A stretch of DNA of 64,000 bases. Origin: Pelecanus crispus (taxonomy: Eukaryota; Chordata; Aves; Pelecaniformes; Pelecanidae). A program made the position numbers and the translations under genes. The notes beneath the pieces are model-generated. The model was not told where the DNA came from. It saw only the letters and a list, made by a program, of their open reading frames with translations, and made no database searches. The stretch is from the NCBI RefSeq assembly GCF_030463565.1, contig NC_134643.1, positions 79,915,721-79,979,720 of the forward strand, given 5' to 3'. This document shows positions 23,701 to 38,700 of the stretch, piece by piece (within the stretch, counting starts at the first letter, position 1; each line of letters opens with the position of its first letter).

Positions 23701-26700
23701 AACAAGACCTCCCTATCCCCAGTGTTAACTGGTGTGGAGTCAGGTTTGAACGTTTTCTGGATTTAGATTCAAGTGAGGAAAGGATGAGCCCTTCAGATCT
23801 CCTTCCCATCTTGGAAAAGTCCAGTCCCTTTTGAAACGAATAAACTTTTAATGATTTGTACCTAGTTTGTAATGATTTTAATCTCTTTGAATAAGATTGA
23901 ATATTTGAAATTTGAATTGATTGAATTGATTGAAATTGATTGAAAATTTGAATAAGAATAATTTCAGTGTTTGGAATGGCTGTTTTAAAGCAATTCTGAA
24001 AGCTGTTCCTTCAGTTTTAATTCTGTGATTGAAAGACAATGAGATGTATTGTTTGAAATGATTGAAGAAAAAGAAAGAATTTAGGTGAAAATATTTGCAG
24101 TAATTTGTCCATCTCTTACAGTGATCTAATTTCCAACAGTTAATTTAAAAAAAAAAAATCTAAAATTCCTTCTTGCTTCTCACAAATTAAAATTACTCAT
24201 ACCTCCTTTCCATAACAATAGCTTTGACTATATGCAAAGAAGATTTTTTGAGTTTTATTCATACAGTGTGAAAATACAATTAATTAAATAAGAATAGAGG
24301 ACATTTTGAAAAGATGTAAGCTTTAATAATTGTTTATTAATTACAGACTGATTTATGTCACAAATACCAATGTGCAGCTGACTGCTCTAAGCATGTGTAA
24401 ATGGCACAGTGCTGCAGTGCCGGTTCTTTTTATTTCTATTTTGAAGGAGAAATTTCAATCTGTTGCCTAAACAGAAATATTAATTTTCTTTGTGGCAAAA
24501 AGGAAGGGACATATAAGCATATATGATGTATCAAGTGTCCTTATTTTCTACAGTTCGCTTCCATAATACAATTGCTGACAACTTTCTGCAGTCCCTTTTT
24601 TTGAATATGTGCTTATTTAGTAGGACTCTGTCTCTGATGCTATGTTTTCATTAACGGCCAGTGACATCCTTTTATGTTGTTAGACAAAAATTTTTAATGG
24701 AGATAAAGTCCATTATTGTTTTAAATCTATATTTCCCTTCTTAGCCTTTTATTGCTTTTCTAGTTATACTTAAAGATTTCAGGTGTCCAGCCTGGGTCTT
24801 TATAGAGACTGTCCATATTTTTCTTTAAGATCCGATTGATTTCATGCCCTTTCTGATTTTGAACCAGTGCATTAGAAACTGATTAGAATAGTATTATGTA
24901 GATCAGACTGTGAAAGGTAAAGTTGTAATTTAGTTTTTGTAACATGTAAGGAGAAACTGCAGTGAATTCCCTAATATACCTAAGACACAAGTCTTAATAA
25001 TTTTCAGTCCATCTCAGTGACAGCTTTGCTACTTCTTGCTAGACCTTCAGGAGCAGATCTGTGGTCTGTAAATTGCAGTGCCACAGGAAAGAACTGGGTT
25101 TAAAGATTATTTTTTTTTTCCTTAAAAGATTTACTTTGTTCATTTTTTCTATTTCCAAAGGGTATTTCTGAAATCAGTACCTCTGACATTATTTCATGAG
25201 TACCCTTTTGGGGAAAACAACAAAGAGAGACCTAGGACTTGGGCATTTTTCAAGAAGGAAGTGGAAGGCTCTCATTCATAACCTATTTGCAGCACAAGAG
25301 CAGATTCTAATGTGAGCTTTGCACTTTACAAAGCATGTCCTAACCATTTGGGTGTTGACGTGTTTTCCTCTCAATTGCTATGAGAGGAGCTCCAAAATAA
25401 AAGTTGGTATCAATGAAAAGTATTTCCTGCTCTAGTGAAGAGGGAACTTGCCTGAGTGATAGAAACATGGGTTCAAAACCTTTAGGCAGGAATTGAACTT
25501 GGATTTTCCAAATTCTGCACTGGTTTTCCTCATGCTTCTTTCTCCAACTATTTTCTTCTCAGAATGTGAAACGAAATAAATCCCTATTTACCTCATTCCT
25601 CACTTTGAACATCAGACTGTAAGTTATAGTGTCTTTTTTAAAGACAAAACGTAGTTAGTTATATCAAAATATATGGACATGCTTTCTCATTGAATCTGAG
25701 AAAATATAATGGGTCTGCTTTAAACATCACTTAGTAGAGCAACAGGCTTGCTAAAATAAATGGTGACTCAAAGTGCCAAATTCAAATGTGAATGTGAACT
25801 CAATTTTAGGTTTGGGTATCCTGACAATATACCACAAGTCATTCTACACCTGAATATACCTCATTAAAAAAGAAAAGCCTAGCACTGTTTCCACTTTACC
25901 AAGTAAATGTAAATTATATTCCCTTTCTGTTTGACTATTCTGCTGTTTCTTTGCTTTCCTTAAATTTTCTCTTATGCTTTCTGTGCATCTCTGAAAACAG
26001 TTTTGATTTTCAGTGTCCCTTTTAAGACTAGAGCATCACTCTAGTACAGAGAGTCAGCCAGATAGAGTTGTACTGACATTAGAGAGGTTAGCTTCAGGAA
26101 TGGCTTTGACTCACCCTTATTTCAACTTATTTTAAATACTTTAAGAGGAGCACAGGTGGAATGTAAATAATCAACTACATCAAAAAGCAAGCTGTCCCTT
26201 GGCTTTCAGCTGATCTGAAAAAAATGTGCTATGGCAAAGTATTTTTCTTAGATAGAATTTAAAAGAAAAATTGCTCATGGAGGAATCTTTGATGGGGAAT
26301 CTCTGCTTTCTGAGGGGAATGAACAAGGTTCCTGATGTAGGAAATCTGAACGTTCACTTATAGTCATTCCTATTTAGAAAGACACCTGAGTATGTACTTG
26401 ATTTTAATTACAATTTTAGCACTTTCCAGAATTAGCCAGGTGCAGTACAGGTGCAATCGTGTCACAGAAAGTTTGTTTCTAAATAAACAGGTGGACATGT
26501 GTGGAATCCAGAGGAATGAACACAAAAAGAGAACTTTGTGAAATCAGTATGGTTGACTCTTGGAATTTAGAGTTCGTGTTGTTCTCTGTATTTCCTTGGT
26601 GAATCCGGTCTCTGTCCCAAAGGACAAACATTACAATGGATATTTTAATACTTCCTCTTTAAGCTGTCTAATATCCACTGCAATGTATTTTCATATGATC

Positions 26701-29700
26701 AGCCAAGGTGATCAATGCCAGGAGAAAGAGGACTCAAATCTCTACAGCTAAAGGTATAAGCTTCTCCTGCTAGCGTTGAGACTCAGCTGTGTTATCTTGG
26801 CTGTGCATTTCTTAACTGGCTAAGTTTGCCATTATGGATGGGCAGAGACCCATAGTGGATTAGTTGTGGGTGTATTTACTGTCCATTACTCAGCCTAGGC
26901 AAAGCACCAAAGTTTCAGGATGGCTTTTTTGCAACCCTGTATTTCCCTGAGCCGTAGAGAGTTGAAGTAGGCTTGGAAGCAGTTTGTCTTGCCATTTAAC
27001 ATAGCGTGATTGAGGTTTAGGCTCATTTTCTCTAGCTTAAATTCCATAAAAGAAACAAATATGTGAGCAAGTGTTTTCAGTGTTGTAGCAAGTCCCCTGG
27101 ATTTTGACCTTGCTTCTACTCCCATTGAAACCAATGGCAAAACTTCTGTTGACTTTAGGATCTCACTTTGCTGTAATGTGATAATGACAAGCTTCAGTGA
27201 AGTAAAATGATATTTCACTTTTCACTTAAAAAATAGTAATGTCTAGTATCATCAGAACAAAAGCTCTTAAAAAGTCATGCTAAAATTACAGCATTCAAAA
27301 GATCTCATTTGCAAATTGGAATGAGCTGTATCATTAGAAAAAAACTTTTCATTTTGAAGAAGCAGTTAGGAAGTGCTGTGCCATCCAAATTCTTAATTAA
27401 AAAGTAGAACAATTCCCTTTTCCACTTGCCCTACCCTGTGTCTTACTGTAACTTTTTTTTCCTACTGCAAAGTATGATATCAAAAGCGATGTATGATTCA
27501 TGTCTGTTTCAGTGAAATCCAGACAAGTCAAACCCCAGCAGATAGCTTGTATTTTAATGTGCATAAATCTCATTCTGGACAGCGTGCTCTACGCACCCCT
27601 CTTTACTCACCGGGCACAGGGGAGGAGGCTGGCATCGCCGTGCTGCGCTCCCAGGAGCGGCTCCGCAGCCAGCACAGCTGATAATCCCGAGCCTGCCCGG
27701 GAATGCGTCTGGACAATAGCAAGTGCCTGATCCAAAGGCAGGAGCTTCCTACCCATGGGGGAGAGAAGTCTGTTGGACCTTTTTGTGCATGAGGGCTGAA
27801 TCTGAGCCAGGGATTTTTAAAAAGGTGTAGGTGGATGACTAGAGGAGTATGAGTGCCCAAGCAGTTAAGGCACTCAGCCTTTGGGCATGCCTCCTGAATA
27901 CTAGGAGCTCAAAAACAGTGCAGAAAGATAAGGGGAGGGCAGAAGAAGTTACCAGCTTTCATCTGAAAGTATTTGGTGACATTAGCCTGTGGAATAAAGT
28001 AGGTTAATACAAAACTACGTTTTTGACCTGAAAGCAAAATGTCAAGGAGCAAAGCTGAAATTGCACTTCTTTTTTGCTTTGTCCCCTGTAGAGAATGAGG
28101 CATCTTTCAGTTCTAACGTTTTTAAGTCCAAGTAGTAGGGAGATACGGGTTTTGTGAGATAAAAATATACTCTGTGCTGATTTAAAATCAGCACACTTCA
28201 CGGTTACGCTCTCCTTTGAATGTGCAGGTAACTGCCACTCCCCAGTTTACCCTTCAAACTGCACTTTCACATGTTTGGGTAAAAATTCTACCCTCAAGCT
28301 TATGGGATTCAAACTATGTTGGATTGGGAAGGAAATGCGATGGGAATTTCCCAGGGTGCTCAGCCAGAGCTCTTCTGGTGGCGGGCAAGGGAAGCCTGCT
28401 TCTGTTTTGATCAGCACTTCATGTGTGATGTTAAAATTTGATGTTGTTCAAAGCATTATTGATGCCTATGAAGAAAGAAGAGCCTCCTTCCTTTCATTAA
28501 CTGTCATCACTAATGGGAAGGTGGCACTGCTTTATTTAGTTTTTAATGGAGTTGAGGTTCTTGGTCACCTTTTCTGGTATGTTCTTGTTGCCTGTGTGGC
28601 AGTGCAGGGTGGGAGAATGAGGTGCTCTGCTCTGCTGGTAATTTTGAGAAACTTTCTTTGCCTTAGTTTTCCCATTACTGAAACTGGGCAATTATGTTTA
28701 TTTATGTTTTAAATGTATCTGTTTGCAGTCTTTTATACAGATGGTTATTTTTTTTTTTCTGGCTTTTAATTCAAGCAGTTGAATGTGACCAACAGTAACA
28801 ATTAGTGACTCATGTAGTAATTTAACTGGAAACCTTTCTTAGATTTATTTTGCTCATAAAAATGATTGTCTCTAACAAATAAAATATTCTACAGTGCATT
28901 GTAACGCAGCAATTTTTTCACAAACAAGTCGTGATCTAGAGAACGCTCTTATTAATGTTTTATTTTAATTTTAGTACATCATTCATATTAATGCATGTCA
29001 CATTATAATGCCTTTACAAGCATTCTGAGAATATCAAATAAGACACTTAAAAATAACTTCAGGAAATAAATTACGGCCTGTTTAATAACAATACGCAGAC
29101 ATACCTGAGTACATATAATTGTGGTGTTGTGCATATTCTTTTAGTGGTGCTCAAGCACCTTATTTAACCCTGGAGTCAGAATTTATTTTTAATGAGGGAA
29201 GGGACACCAGGCCTTGTGGGATGAAAAAACACCTTTGAGAAAGATAATATAAATAAGCAGTCAGCCAAAAAGGAACAGGAAGAAAGAACCAACCAGCTGG
29301 TTTTGAAAGAAGAAAGAAAAAAGAAAGCAAGCTATGTTTTGGAAGACAAAACTACAGGACTAAAGTGATAATTACCAAAATTCAAGCTGAGTTAGATCTT
29401 TAAGGATGTTAAAGGAAATAGCAAAAGGTTCTTTGGTTGTATAAATAAAAAGAGAGAAGTGATCTTCTGTGAAATAAGAGTGGGGTGGCCATCAGAGATA
29501 ATCCAGCTATAGCTGTCAAACTAACTACCTACTTCATCTTGGTTTTCAGTAAAGACAATGATGTTGATATTATTAGGAAATCTTTTTAAGTCCTGTATGT
29601 GATGTTCATCTGCAATTTATTATCTAATTCTTGTCACCCGTGTTTAGGAAAGATGTATTCAGACTGGAGCAGGGTAGAGAATAGCTAGGTCGGGGAAGAG

Positions 29701-32700
29701 ATAGAAGATCTAACTTGTTTAAAAACAGTGAAATACAGGCTGAGAGGGGATATGATTATTGTCTAGAGAGTCCTGTGGGATGGTAAATAGTACTGAAGGA
29801 GAAGTGCTGTGTCAGCTGAGTGATGTCATTGTCACACAAACAAATTTGTACAAATTTGCTATGAATTTTAGGCTGGAATTGAGAAAGCAGGTGGCTAGTT
29901 GTCAAAGCAGTGAGCAGGAGGAGCAAGAAACAGAAAAATCTAACTGGGTTTTAAGATAGAGCTCAACAAATCAATGGAAGGATTATGTGATACAGTTCCT
30001 GGTGATAACACAGGCTTGGAACTGATAATGCAGATGATGTCTCCAGTTCATGTTCATACGTGAAAAGTCATTAAGCACTAATCTTGCCTCTTCCTTCCCT
30101 TTTCTCCTTCTGCACCTAAAATGGAATGGGTTTAAATAGATGCTGTCCCGTCATGACCTCTGTAAAGTACTGTTGAGCACAACTAGGTAGGAACCGGACA
30201 AAGCAAATACAGGATTTTTTTTCTTAGTGTGGAACCTGTCAGGTGAGGACAGCCACCTCTTCCTGAGTTGAATGAAGGAAAGTGTATTACTATCAGTGGT
30301 GGGTTTTTTATGGAAAATGTGTGTTTGCAAATCTGGGAAGTGTTCCCTTTGTTCAGATCAAGTAATTTGAACTAACGTGAGTAATACAAATCAGAGCAGC
30401 CTAAAAAGTGGTCTGAAGCTGTTCTACCCAGTTTTCATAGAAATGCTCATATGATTTTATTTATTCATTAAGTGACTCTGTTACAGGTTTAACTTCCCCC
30501 ATTTTACTTTTTTTTTCTTTGTTTATTCATTACAGCTACCTACTTAATTAGGGGTGAGAGGGGAACAACAGAATTATGAAGAATATCTAAAAAAACCCCA
30601 ATTCTTAACTTTATTGTACTACTGATATCACAGCCAAACTTTGATGGTTTAGTGGCAATAGAAGCAAATATTAAATATCATTTAGTTTGAACATTGAAAT
30701 TAGACCAAGAATGTCTGAAATATTAATTAAGTCTAAGCATTTTCTGGGATGTTTCTGTATTGCTTTAAAAGGAAAGGTATCTTTCATGTAGGTATACGTT
30801 AAAATCTTAACACCTCATAGTCTTCAGTGCTGAGTTACCTTCAGTACAAGCATGATTTAACCTCTGCGCCTGGCTTTCCAGATAGCGGAACTTGACTGTG
30901 GGGTGGGCATGGCATGAACACAAACCTTGTCTATACAGGCAGTGTGGGTGAAGGGGTGAAGCCATCATGAGTCAAAGAGTAAATGAACTTGGATGCAGCA
31001 ATATATGCTTCTCCAGAGGGGGTAAGGGGTGGGCACTTGGAGATCTTCAGGTTATGAAAAGCATAGGTGTATGCCCTGCTTGTTGTGTTTTAAATGGGAT
31101 CCGAATGTAGCATTGCTTTTGGAAAAGAGTATCTGAGAAAGCTTGACATGGTTAAAAAATTCTAACTTAAGTGTGTGACAAAGCAGATGCCCAAAGTGCT
31201 TGTAGGCACAGCGGTATTCTTAAAAATTTTGGAAATAAGGCATGAAGAGTTTGAATACATGCCACTTTCAATACTACTAGGGAAAGTAGACCTCTTTTCT
31301 TCCATGGCTGAATGCTGCAGGATTTAAATGTTCCCTGTCGAGACCTGAGCACTACTGACCACCTTTGAATATGACTTTCTCAGCTGAGCTTCCTCATTTG
31401 CCCAGCAGCTGCTTCATTTCACTGCAGCAGTGGCCAAATTGCTTTCTGTAGGCAACATGTTATTTGATAGTGAAGTTTCGCAGTATGTTTTGAGTAATGA
31501 TGGGAGATACAGAGGTAGCCCCAAATATCAGAAGGTACGAGCCATTCCTTCAGATCACTGAGGTCCCACTGTGTAAGTAAATTAGTGTTGTCTTTACTAA
31601 CTGTTTTGTTCACTAGGTGATGACAATTCTGGAAGGAAGGTGATTACCTTCAGTTGCTGCCGTATGCCCCCCTCGCATCAGCTCAATCACACCAGATTGC
31701 TGGAGTAAGTTTCCCTCAATCTCCTGCATGGACTACTTTACATTTTATATGTGAACTTCTATTAGCTTATTTCCAGGTGAATGAGCTTTCAGGGAGGATA
31801 AGCTGGAGGCAGGGAGTGAAATGAAAAAAGAATGTAAGACCTACTAGTGTTAATATTAAGTGAATGAGACGTGGATGAAACTGCCAGAGTTACTTCACCT
31901 GGAATCTTGACTAGATGAAGCAGTTCACTGTGTACTGAAGCTAACTTGTTGTCTTGATTTTATTAACAAATTCTGATAGTATTTAAAAAGCTGAATTTGT
32001 GATGAGGACCAATGAAAGAGAAATTCTAGTATTTTAGTGTTCCATACATACGTTCTCATGAATAGCAGCATTTGCCTTAATTTGCTATACTTTATCTCCT
32101 AAATTGCTCAGCAGGAGCGTTGTTTAGTTATTTACATTGTAGTGGTCTTCCTCTTTTATGAAAAGATCTGCATTACGTACAGTATATTATGCTTAACATT
32201 TTTATATGTATCTCACTTTGTAACGTTTGGGTTTTTGTGTTAAAAGAGGTTATGAATATGTAAAATCATAACATTCTTCCCTATAAACTACTGAGCAGGG
32301 TACCAGGGCATGTTTCTGCCTTGTAGTTGTCACTACAAGGAGATCTGTTCTGCCATGAGAGTCCTGTCCTTATTAAGCATTTAAACCTGTTTGGAGTTCT
32401 TGTACAGCCTCCATTGCCAAAATATTTGAGCATCTTTCAACCATCAGTACCCACCACCTTTGGAAAGGACCGAAGTGCTGTTATCTCAACTCTTCAGAAA
32501 CAGAGAGGTATTAGAAGGCAGGTTATTTGAGAGATGTGTTTGAGACCATGTTGATTCATTTGTATGCTCTTCACAGTTAGGGTATTTCCACAACCTTAAG
32601 CCAGAGCTTCCTGTGTAGCTGTCTTGGTTTCGGCTGGGATAGAGTTAATTTTCTTCCTAGTAGCGGGCATAGTGCTGTGTTTTGGATTTAGTAGGAGAAG

Positions 32701-35700
32701 AATGCTGATAACACACTGATGTTTTAGTTGTTGCTGAGTACTGCTTACACCAGTCAAGGACTTTTCAGCTTCCCCTGCTCAGCCAGGTGCACAAGAAATT
32801 GGGAGGGGGCACAGCCAGAATAGTTGATCCAAACTGCCCAAAGGGCTATTCCATACCATATGACATCATGCTCAGTGTATTAACTGTGGGGGGTTGGCCG
32901 GGGAGCAGCAATCACTGCTCGGGAACTGTCTGGGTGGTAAGCAATTGCATTATGCATCACTTGCTTTGTGTACTATTATTATTATCATTATTGTATTGTT
33001 ATTATTATCACTATTATTTTACTTTATTTCAATTATTAAACTGTTCTTATCTCAACCCAGGAGTGTTTCTCACTCTTACTCCTCCGATTCTCTCCCCCAT
33101 CCCACTGGGGCAGGGGGAGTGAGCGAGCGGCTCCATGGTGCTTAGTTGCTGGCTGGGGCTAAACCACAAGAGTAGTGTAGAGGGAATGTTAGTGCCTAGG
33201 AGGAAGAGGAGCCTCACCAGTCAGCTCCTCACCTAGTGGAGCTACCTGCACTGATTAATAGGAAATGCCAAAGAAAGGAGTGTGACAAACCATGTTGCTA
33301 CCAGATTAAGAACCCTTCCTCAGTTCTGCGAGGAGGTGCCTTGATGCAGCTAGGATTTCCAGCCCTCAGACTCTTCCAGACTTGAACACTTAGATGTTTT
33401 TCTGTATCTGAGCCCACATCAAATTCACTTGGAAAGTCTGTGCTAAGAGAGAACTGAAGTCAGGTGTCTGAATGTGAAGCTAGGGATATAACTGTCAAGT
33501 GATCTGCTTTTGAGTATTTAGACCCAGATGTTGAGTTTTGAGGAAAAACTGCAGAGTGGGCCCAGATTGGTAGGTGTTTTGTGATGAAATCACTTAAAGA
33601 ATTGATTTCATAAAGCTTTTGTAATGTCCTTGCAATTCTATTACAGCCTTGGAACAGGTAATTGACTGTACAAAAATATTGGTTATTTTATCCCCACAAA
33701 ACTCTCACAATTAATTTTAGAAGTACAGGCTTTCTGGATGCAATGTGCCAAGGAATTTACATGCTGTAAAATAAAACATGAGGCACTCTGTATGTAAGAA
33801 TATCTGTTTAAATATATTTTAATTTCAGACTTTTAAAAAAAGTCTTGAATGACTGTTACTACTACTTCTTCCATTAAAATACCTTTAATACTTAAATCAG
33901 GGATCAAACCAGTATTATATTAATTGTTGTGGTAGTCCTTGTCCCAGGCTATTCACAGTATAAGATTTACAGTATGCTGAGGGAATAAGCAGACAAATGA
34001 GACCGTGGGTGTACAGTGTAACAGTGAAGTTATGCGCTTTTTCATGCAAAGGTGGGTAGTCAAAGTGGCCTTGGTACTTGCAGATAGCCACAGCCTAATA
34101 AATGGCACATAGAACTATCTATTTTATTGAATGAAAATCGCTTACATACAATTAAGAGCAATAGCTGGGGCTCTGTCGCAGAATAATAAGATAGCATTGA
34201 GAATGACATGAGAAAGTTGAAATCTGACACAGCAAGAGATAAGGCCAGATTGTAATCCTCCATCATTGCTTTATTTGAACCATTGAGCTGTGTAATAGGC
34301 CATACAGTGTTCTCAATTGTAGGAGAAAGGGAAGAGAAAAGCATCTTAAACTATACCATAAAAGAATGAACACACAGAAATCTGCTTATAAGACATGCAG
34401 TATTATTTCAAGATGGGATAAGGAGTATAGTTCTTTAAATTAGTTTTAAGGGAAATGATCTATGAACACAATACCCACAATACAAACAAGGGAAAGGCAA
34501 ATATATTCAAGAAAACAGTTTACAGTAACAAGCTGTAATTGGCAGTAATTAGGGCTAATGGATTTTTCAAGAATTTAAAAAGTTTTAAATTGAGAGGAGG
34601 ACCCAAGATTTGTTCTTTATTATTTTGAAAAGTCAAAATGACATTGTTTGCTTGGCTAAAAGGAAGGAATTTACAAAGACCAGAAGAAAGCAAAAAAGAA
34701 GTCGTTGTCAGTTAAAATGCATCTTTTAAAAATTTCTTGGAAAACACAGTCCAGTATTGTCTTCGTCTTTTACTGATTCATGAGCACCATAGTTTTTGTA
34801 ACTAAATATGTTCTTTCAAATTTCAGGCTTTGCAGTGATGTGGAATTATTGGCAACACTGTCACTAGAGCAAGCTGAACTTGTTAGACAAATACATTGAA
34901 GCAAATGTGAATTTGCAGTCACTAGCATTCTGTGCAAAAATAGCACATTTTCTGTCTCGGTTACTGCTCTAAAAATCTCATCCAGTAAACTGTCTTAGTA
35001 CTAAAATGTTATCTTTCTCCTCAGGTACTTAAAGTATACTCTGGACCAGTATGTAGAGAATGATTATACAGTTGTCTACTTTCACTATGGCCTGAAGAGT
35101 CTGAATAAACCATCTCTGAAATGGTTACAAACAGCCTACAAAGAATTTGACAGGAAGTATGTCTCCAAAATATTTGGTTTACTCATTTGGTTGTGTAACT
35201 AACTTCCATGAAGGAAGCAGATCTTTCCTGATCTGCCTGCAGCTGAGTTCATTTTGCCATTGCAAATTCTTGTAATGATATTGGTGCTGCTGGTTCTCTT
35301 TGTAAGTGTCTTCTGTGCAGTCCTGAGGGATGGCCTGAGTGCTGCAGTGGTTATCCAAAGTTATAAAAAGCCCTGGGAACAAAACCAAGAGCCATTGTGT
35401 TTTCTGTGCGCTGTTTACCAAGATACCTGTGACACCTTATTAGTCATCACTCTTTGATTATCTCACAGTTGTGTCTGAACCTTTGATCACCCCAAGGCTA
35501 AGTTGTATACAAAAAAGGAAGAGTTAGTTTTTAACACTCTGCATCTCACAATCCTTGCGGTGTTTGTTGGTTGGTATATGTAAAGCCCCAAAGGGACTGC
35601 TGTGCTTGTGTATGCCTGACCTTCGGAGTAATGATGGCTACCGCTCATGGCTTCATGTTTTGGTTAGGGTGCAGTTGAGGACAAAGCTCCTAGATAAATA

Positions 35701-38700
35701 GCATTTTAATAGTGGAAACTAAAGTTCTGATGTTTATTCTCTGAAAATGCACGCTTACCAGTGGAGCTGAAAGTTCCTGTTGAAGTCACTTAGTCTTGTT
35801 TGCAAGTTGTTGCTTGATCTAGTTGGCCTCAAGAGGGCAACGTGACTGAAAGCAAAGATATACACAAATAGCTCTTTCCTGAGAGTGAGAGTATATATGC
35901 ATGTGTATTTTGGGAGGATGGATCATACATGTCTGATTTTTCAGTTTTGGAGCTGGAACAAGAAGCATATCTCATAAAAGATGCCGTGAAAAAGATTATT
36001 AGGTGTTCCTAAACTAGACTGAGCATTTCACAGGACTGCACACCCTTGCTTTGAAAATTGAAGTTGAGATGTGCACAACACCTTTTGGTGGTCTAGTGCC
36101 AGAGCTCAGACTCTTGAATCTCACCCAGTAACCTTCTGAAACTCTAAAACCCACTAGGCAAGAAGATGAGGTTGTGCATAGCAGCCCTCAGAGCTGCAGT
36201 GGGAAGCTGTCATCTGAAGCCTCTAACTGCTTTCATGAGATATTGGTCTTCGCTCAGCAACAGACTAAGAAAACCTTTTGGTTTTGCTAGTAGGTTTCTG
36301 AATATGGTTAGTACAATGTATCTGTTTTTTCTGGGATTGGGTAAGGGAAAAGAAAGGTAAAGGGTCTCATATTTTGTCTTTGGTGAGAGATTTGGACTAC
36401 AATACCGTTTTTTGCTGTGCACTGACAATTCCTGAAAATAAAGCACCGTATGGAGTTGGAAGCCTACCCTACCGTGCTGTTTTTCTTCTAGGAGAATCAC
36501 AAGCCAAATTTACAGTCGCTGTATGAGGGCAATACCTTCTTCAGTTGTTCCCTTCTGACGTGTACATCTCAAGTGCACAAAGTCACTCTCATTTATGCCA
36601 GAAATCTGTTTTCTCTGTTCCCTCCACCCTGACCCAGAAAAGCAGGAGAACCAAAGAGGAACAGAGAAGCCCAGGTAGCTGGGCGAAACCAAGCAACTGT
36701 ATACCCATCATTTTATTCACAGTTGGGACTTCTTAGCATACTGTCATTGAGAAGCTCAAAGCAATATTCACAACCCAACATGTATGTTCTGCTGTACTAG
36801 CCAGAGAAAAAAAAATTATGTCACCTTTCAGACATCTTCTGTGTGTGTGTTTTGGGGGACAAGGGAAAGAGAGAACAAAGGAGAGTACAAGGGGCGATAG
36901 TAATTAGCTGGCATCATGAAAGCAAATGTTCAACAGGAATAGTTTCAAAAGAATATATTTTGCTTTGAAGGTTTACAGCAGAGGCTTAGTAAAGTCTGTA
37001 GGCATTAATTGTAATCTAGAAAACCATGAGGTACATAAACTTCCACAAAAGTGATGGCTTATGCCCATTGCTTCAAGGTGTAAGACAAACGTAAAATGGA
37101 AACTTCAGTAAAGCAACTCAGGTGTTTTGCTTGTTAGTTTCTATTGTTGATTTTGGGTTCTTATCCACAGTGGTGCCAGTTGCACAGGGATAGTTGTTTG
37201 CTTGTGTATGATAATGCCTTTTCATTCAAAGATGTATGGGCTCAAATAAAACCCAAAAGGAAAAACTGTTGTAATTGCTGAGTTGGTTCCTTTTTCCCCT
37301 CTTACCATAACCTGTTACAAGAAGGTTTTTCTTAGGAGTTCGCAATCGTTTTTGTCCATGATTGTTGTTTTTCTAACAATGAACGGTGAACACTTAGGAG
37401 GGGTGCTCTCTGCTGGGAAGCAAACTTGGCAAAATAATAAGCAATAATTTATATATAAAAGCAGGCTATTTCATTATGCATTTATCAATTTCATTTTGCA
37501 AAAACACTGAATAAGAGCAGAGTCTTTTTCTGCAGCCTGGTTTCCATTTCAGTTTCAGCCTACTAGAAGCTATTGTTTATGTATCATGATATGACACAGT
37601 AGAATCAAGCAATGCTATAATGGAGAAAGGGGTTTTGTTCTATAAAAAGAGGACCATCCAATATGAAACACTGTGCAGTTGGCTTCACCTTTAGCAATTA
37701 CTAGCAAAATAAGACAAAAGTAGTGGTAAAAATAAAAGATTAGGTATAAATTTTACATCTGAAAATTTAGAAATTTTCTCTAACATGAAACTCCTGTAAG
37801 CAGAAAATAAAGAGAGATGAAGGAATGTAATTTTTTTCTGTCACAGAATTTTTTATAGACTCTCTGTTATCTTCTGATTTTTTTTCAAGTTGCCTAATTT
37901 CCCTTCTGTCCCCTTGTTATTAAACCTATGAGACAGCAGACATTGGTTAGGAACATAACGGTGTTATCTTGGCCTACTATTGTATCATCAAAACTGACCA
38001 TTTTTTAAAATTGGGTTTGGTTTTTTTTTTCATTTTATACTCACTTTCTTCTGAATTAGGTCTTTTTAATGTATTTGAAAAGAATGCTGTATAATGTTCC
38101 TGTAATAATACCTCCCATTCAGTTGTAGCTATTCAGTTCTACCGTCCATGATATTTAACAGTCTTCTAACAATTTCATTTTCTTTTCCTAGGTATAAGAA
38201 AAACCTTAAAGCACTCTATGTCATACATCCAACCAACTTCATAAAAATTCTGTGGAATATCTTTAAACCTCTTATAAGGTACTTGGCAGTTTATTCAACA
38301 CATTTTCCCATTTAGTTTAAGGATGGTTTGTTCTCTAATAGGTTGCTTTTAAAAAGGCTTGAGGTAAAATATGTCAGGTAACAGCACAATAGCCATTTAA
38401 ACTGTCTTGAACTGATGAGTAAGGTGAGCTTAAGCTTGGGTATGAATAATAGGGTAGAGTTCTTTTCTTTCTAAGAAAAGGGAGTCTCAATTCATAGTAG
38501 TTTTACTGGTATGTTAAAGTAAATATCCCTTTAAGACATAGTTATTCTGTGGACCATGAATGACTTTTTCGTCCTCTTTGACAGCACTTAGCACAATAGA
38601 ACTGGGTCCGTGACTGGAGTTACTAGGTGGTACAGTAAAGCAGATAATAAATGGTTAACCTTCAGCCTGATCTCAAGTGCTGAGATGAATAGGAATTATA

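Larger units (their letters stand above)
21121..31616 (+). other. ARHGAP8 intron of 10.5 kb
   Basis: Non-coding and AT-rich. It holds a small tandem repeat (23911-23946), a probable ancient repeat near 27085-27175, a CpG-rich patch (27590-27730), a near-perfect palindrome (28173-28195), a MIR-like remnant (28600-28700) and an old CR1-like remnant (29640-30010). Short open frames here look like chance. Confidence 0.85.

Noticed and set aside
28275..28712. 145-codon plus-strand open frame in intron
   Set aside because: Overlaps a MIR-like remnant, has no splice-phase link to ARHGAP8 exons and no recognised domain.
36166..36360. Open frame ending near a GTAAAG site, considered as an extra exon
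   Set aside because: The flanking exons already join exactly as in ARHGAP1 (FDRKYKKN), and no acceptor in the correct phase was seen.
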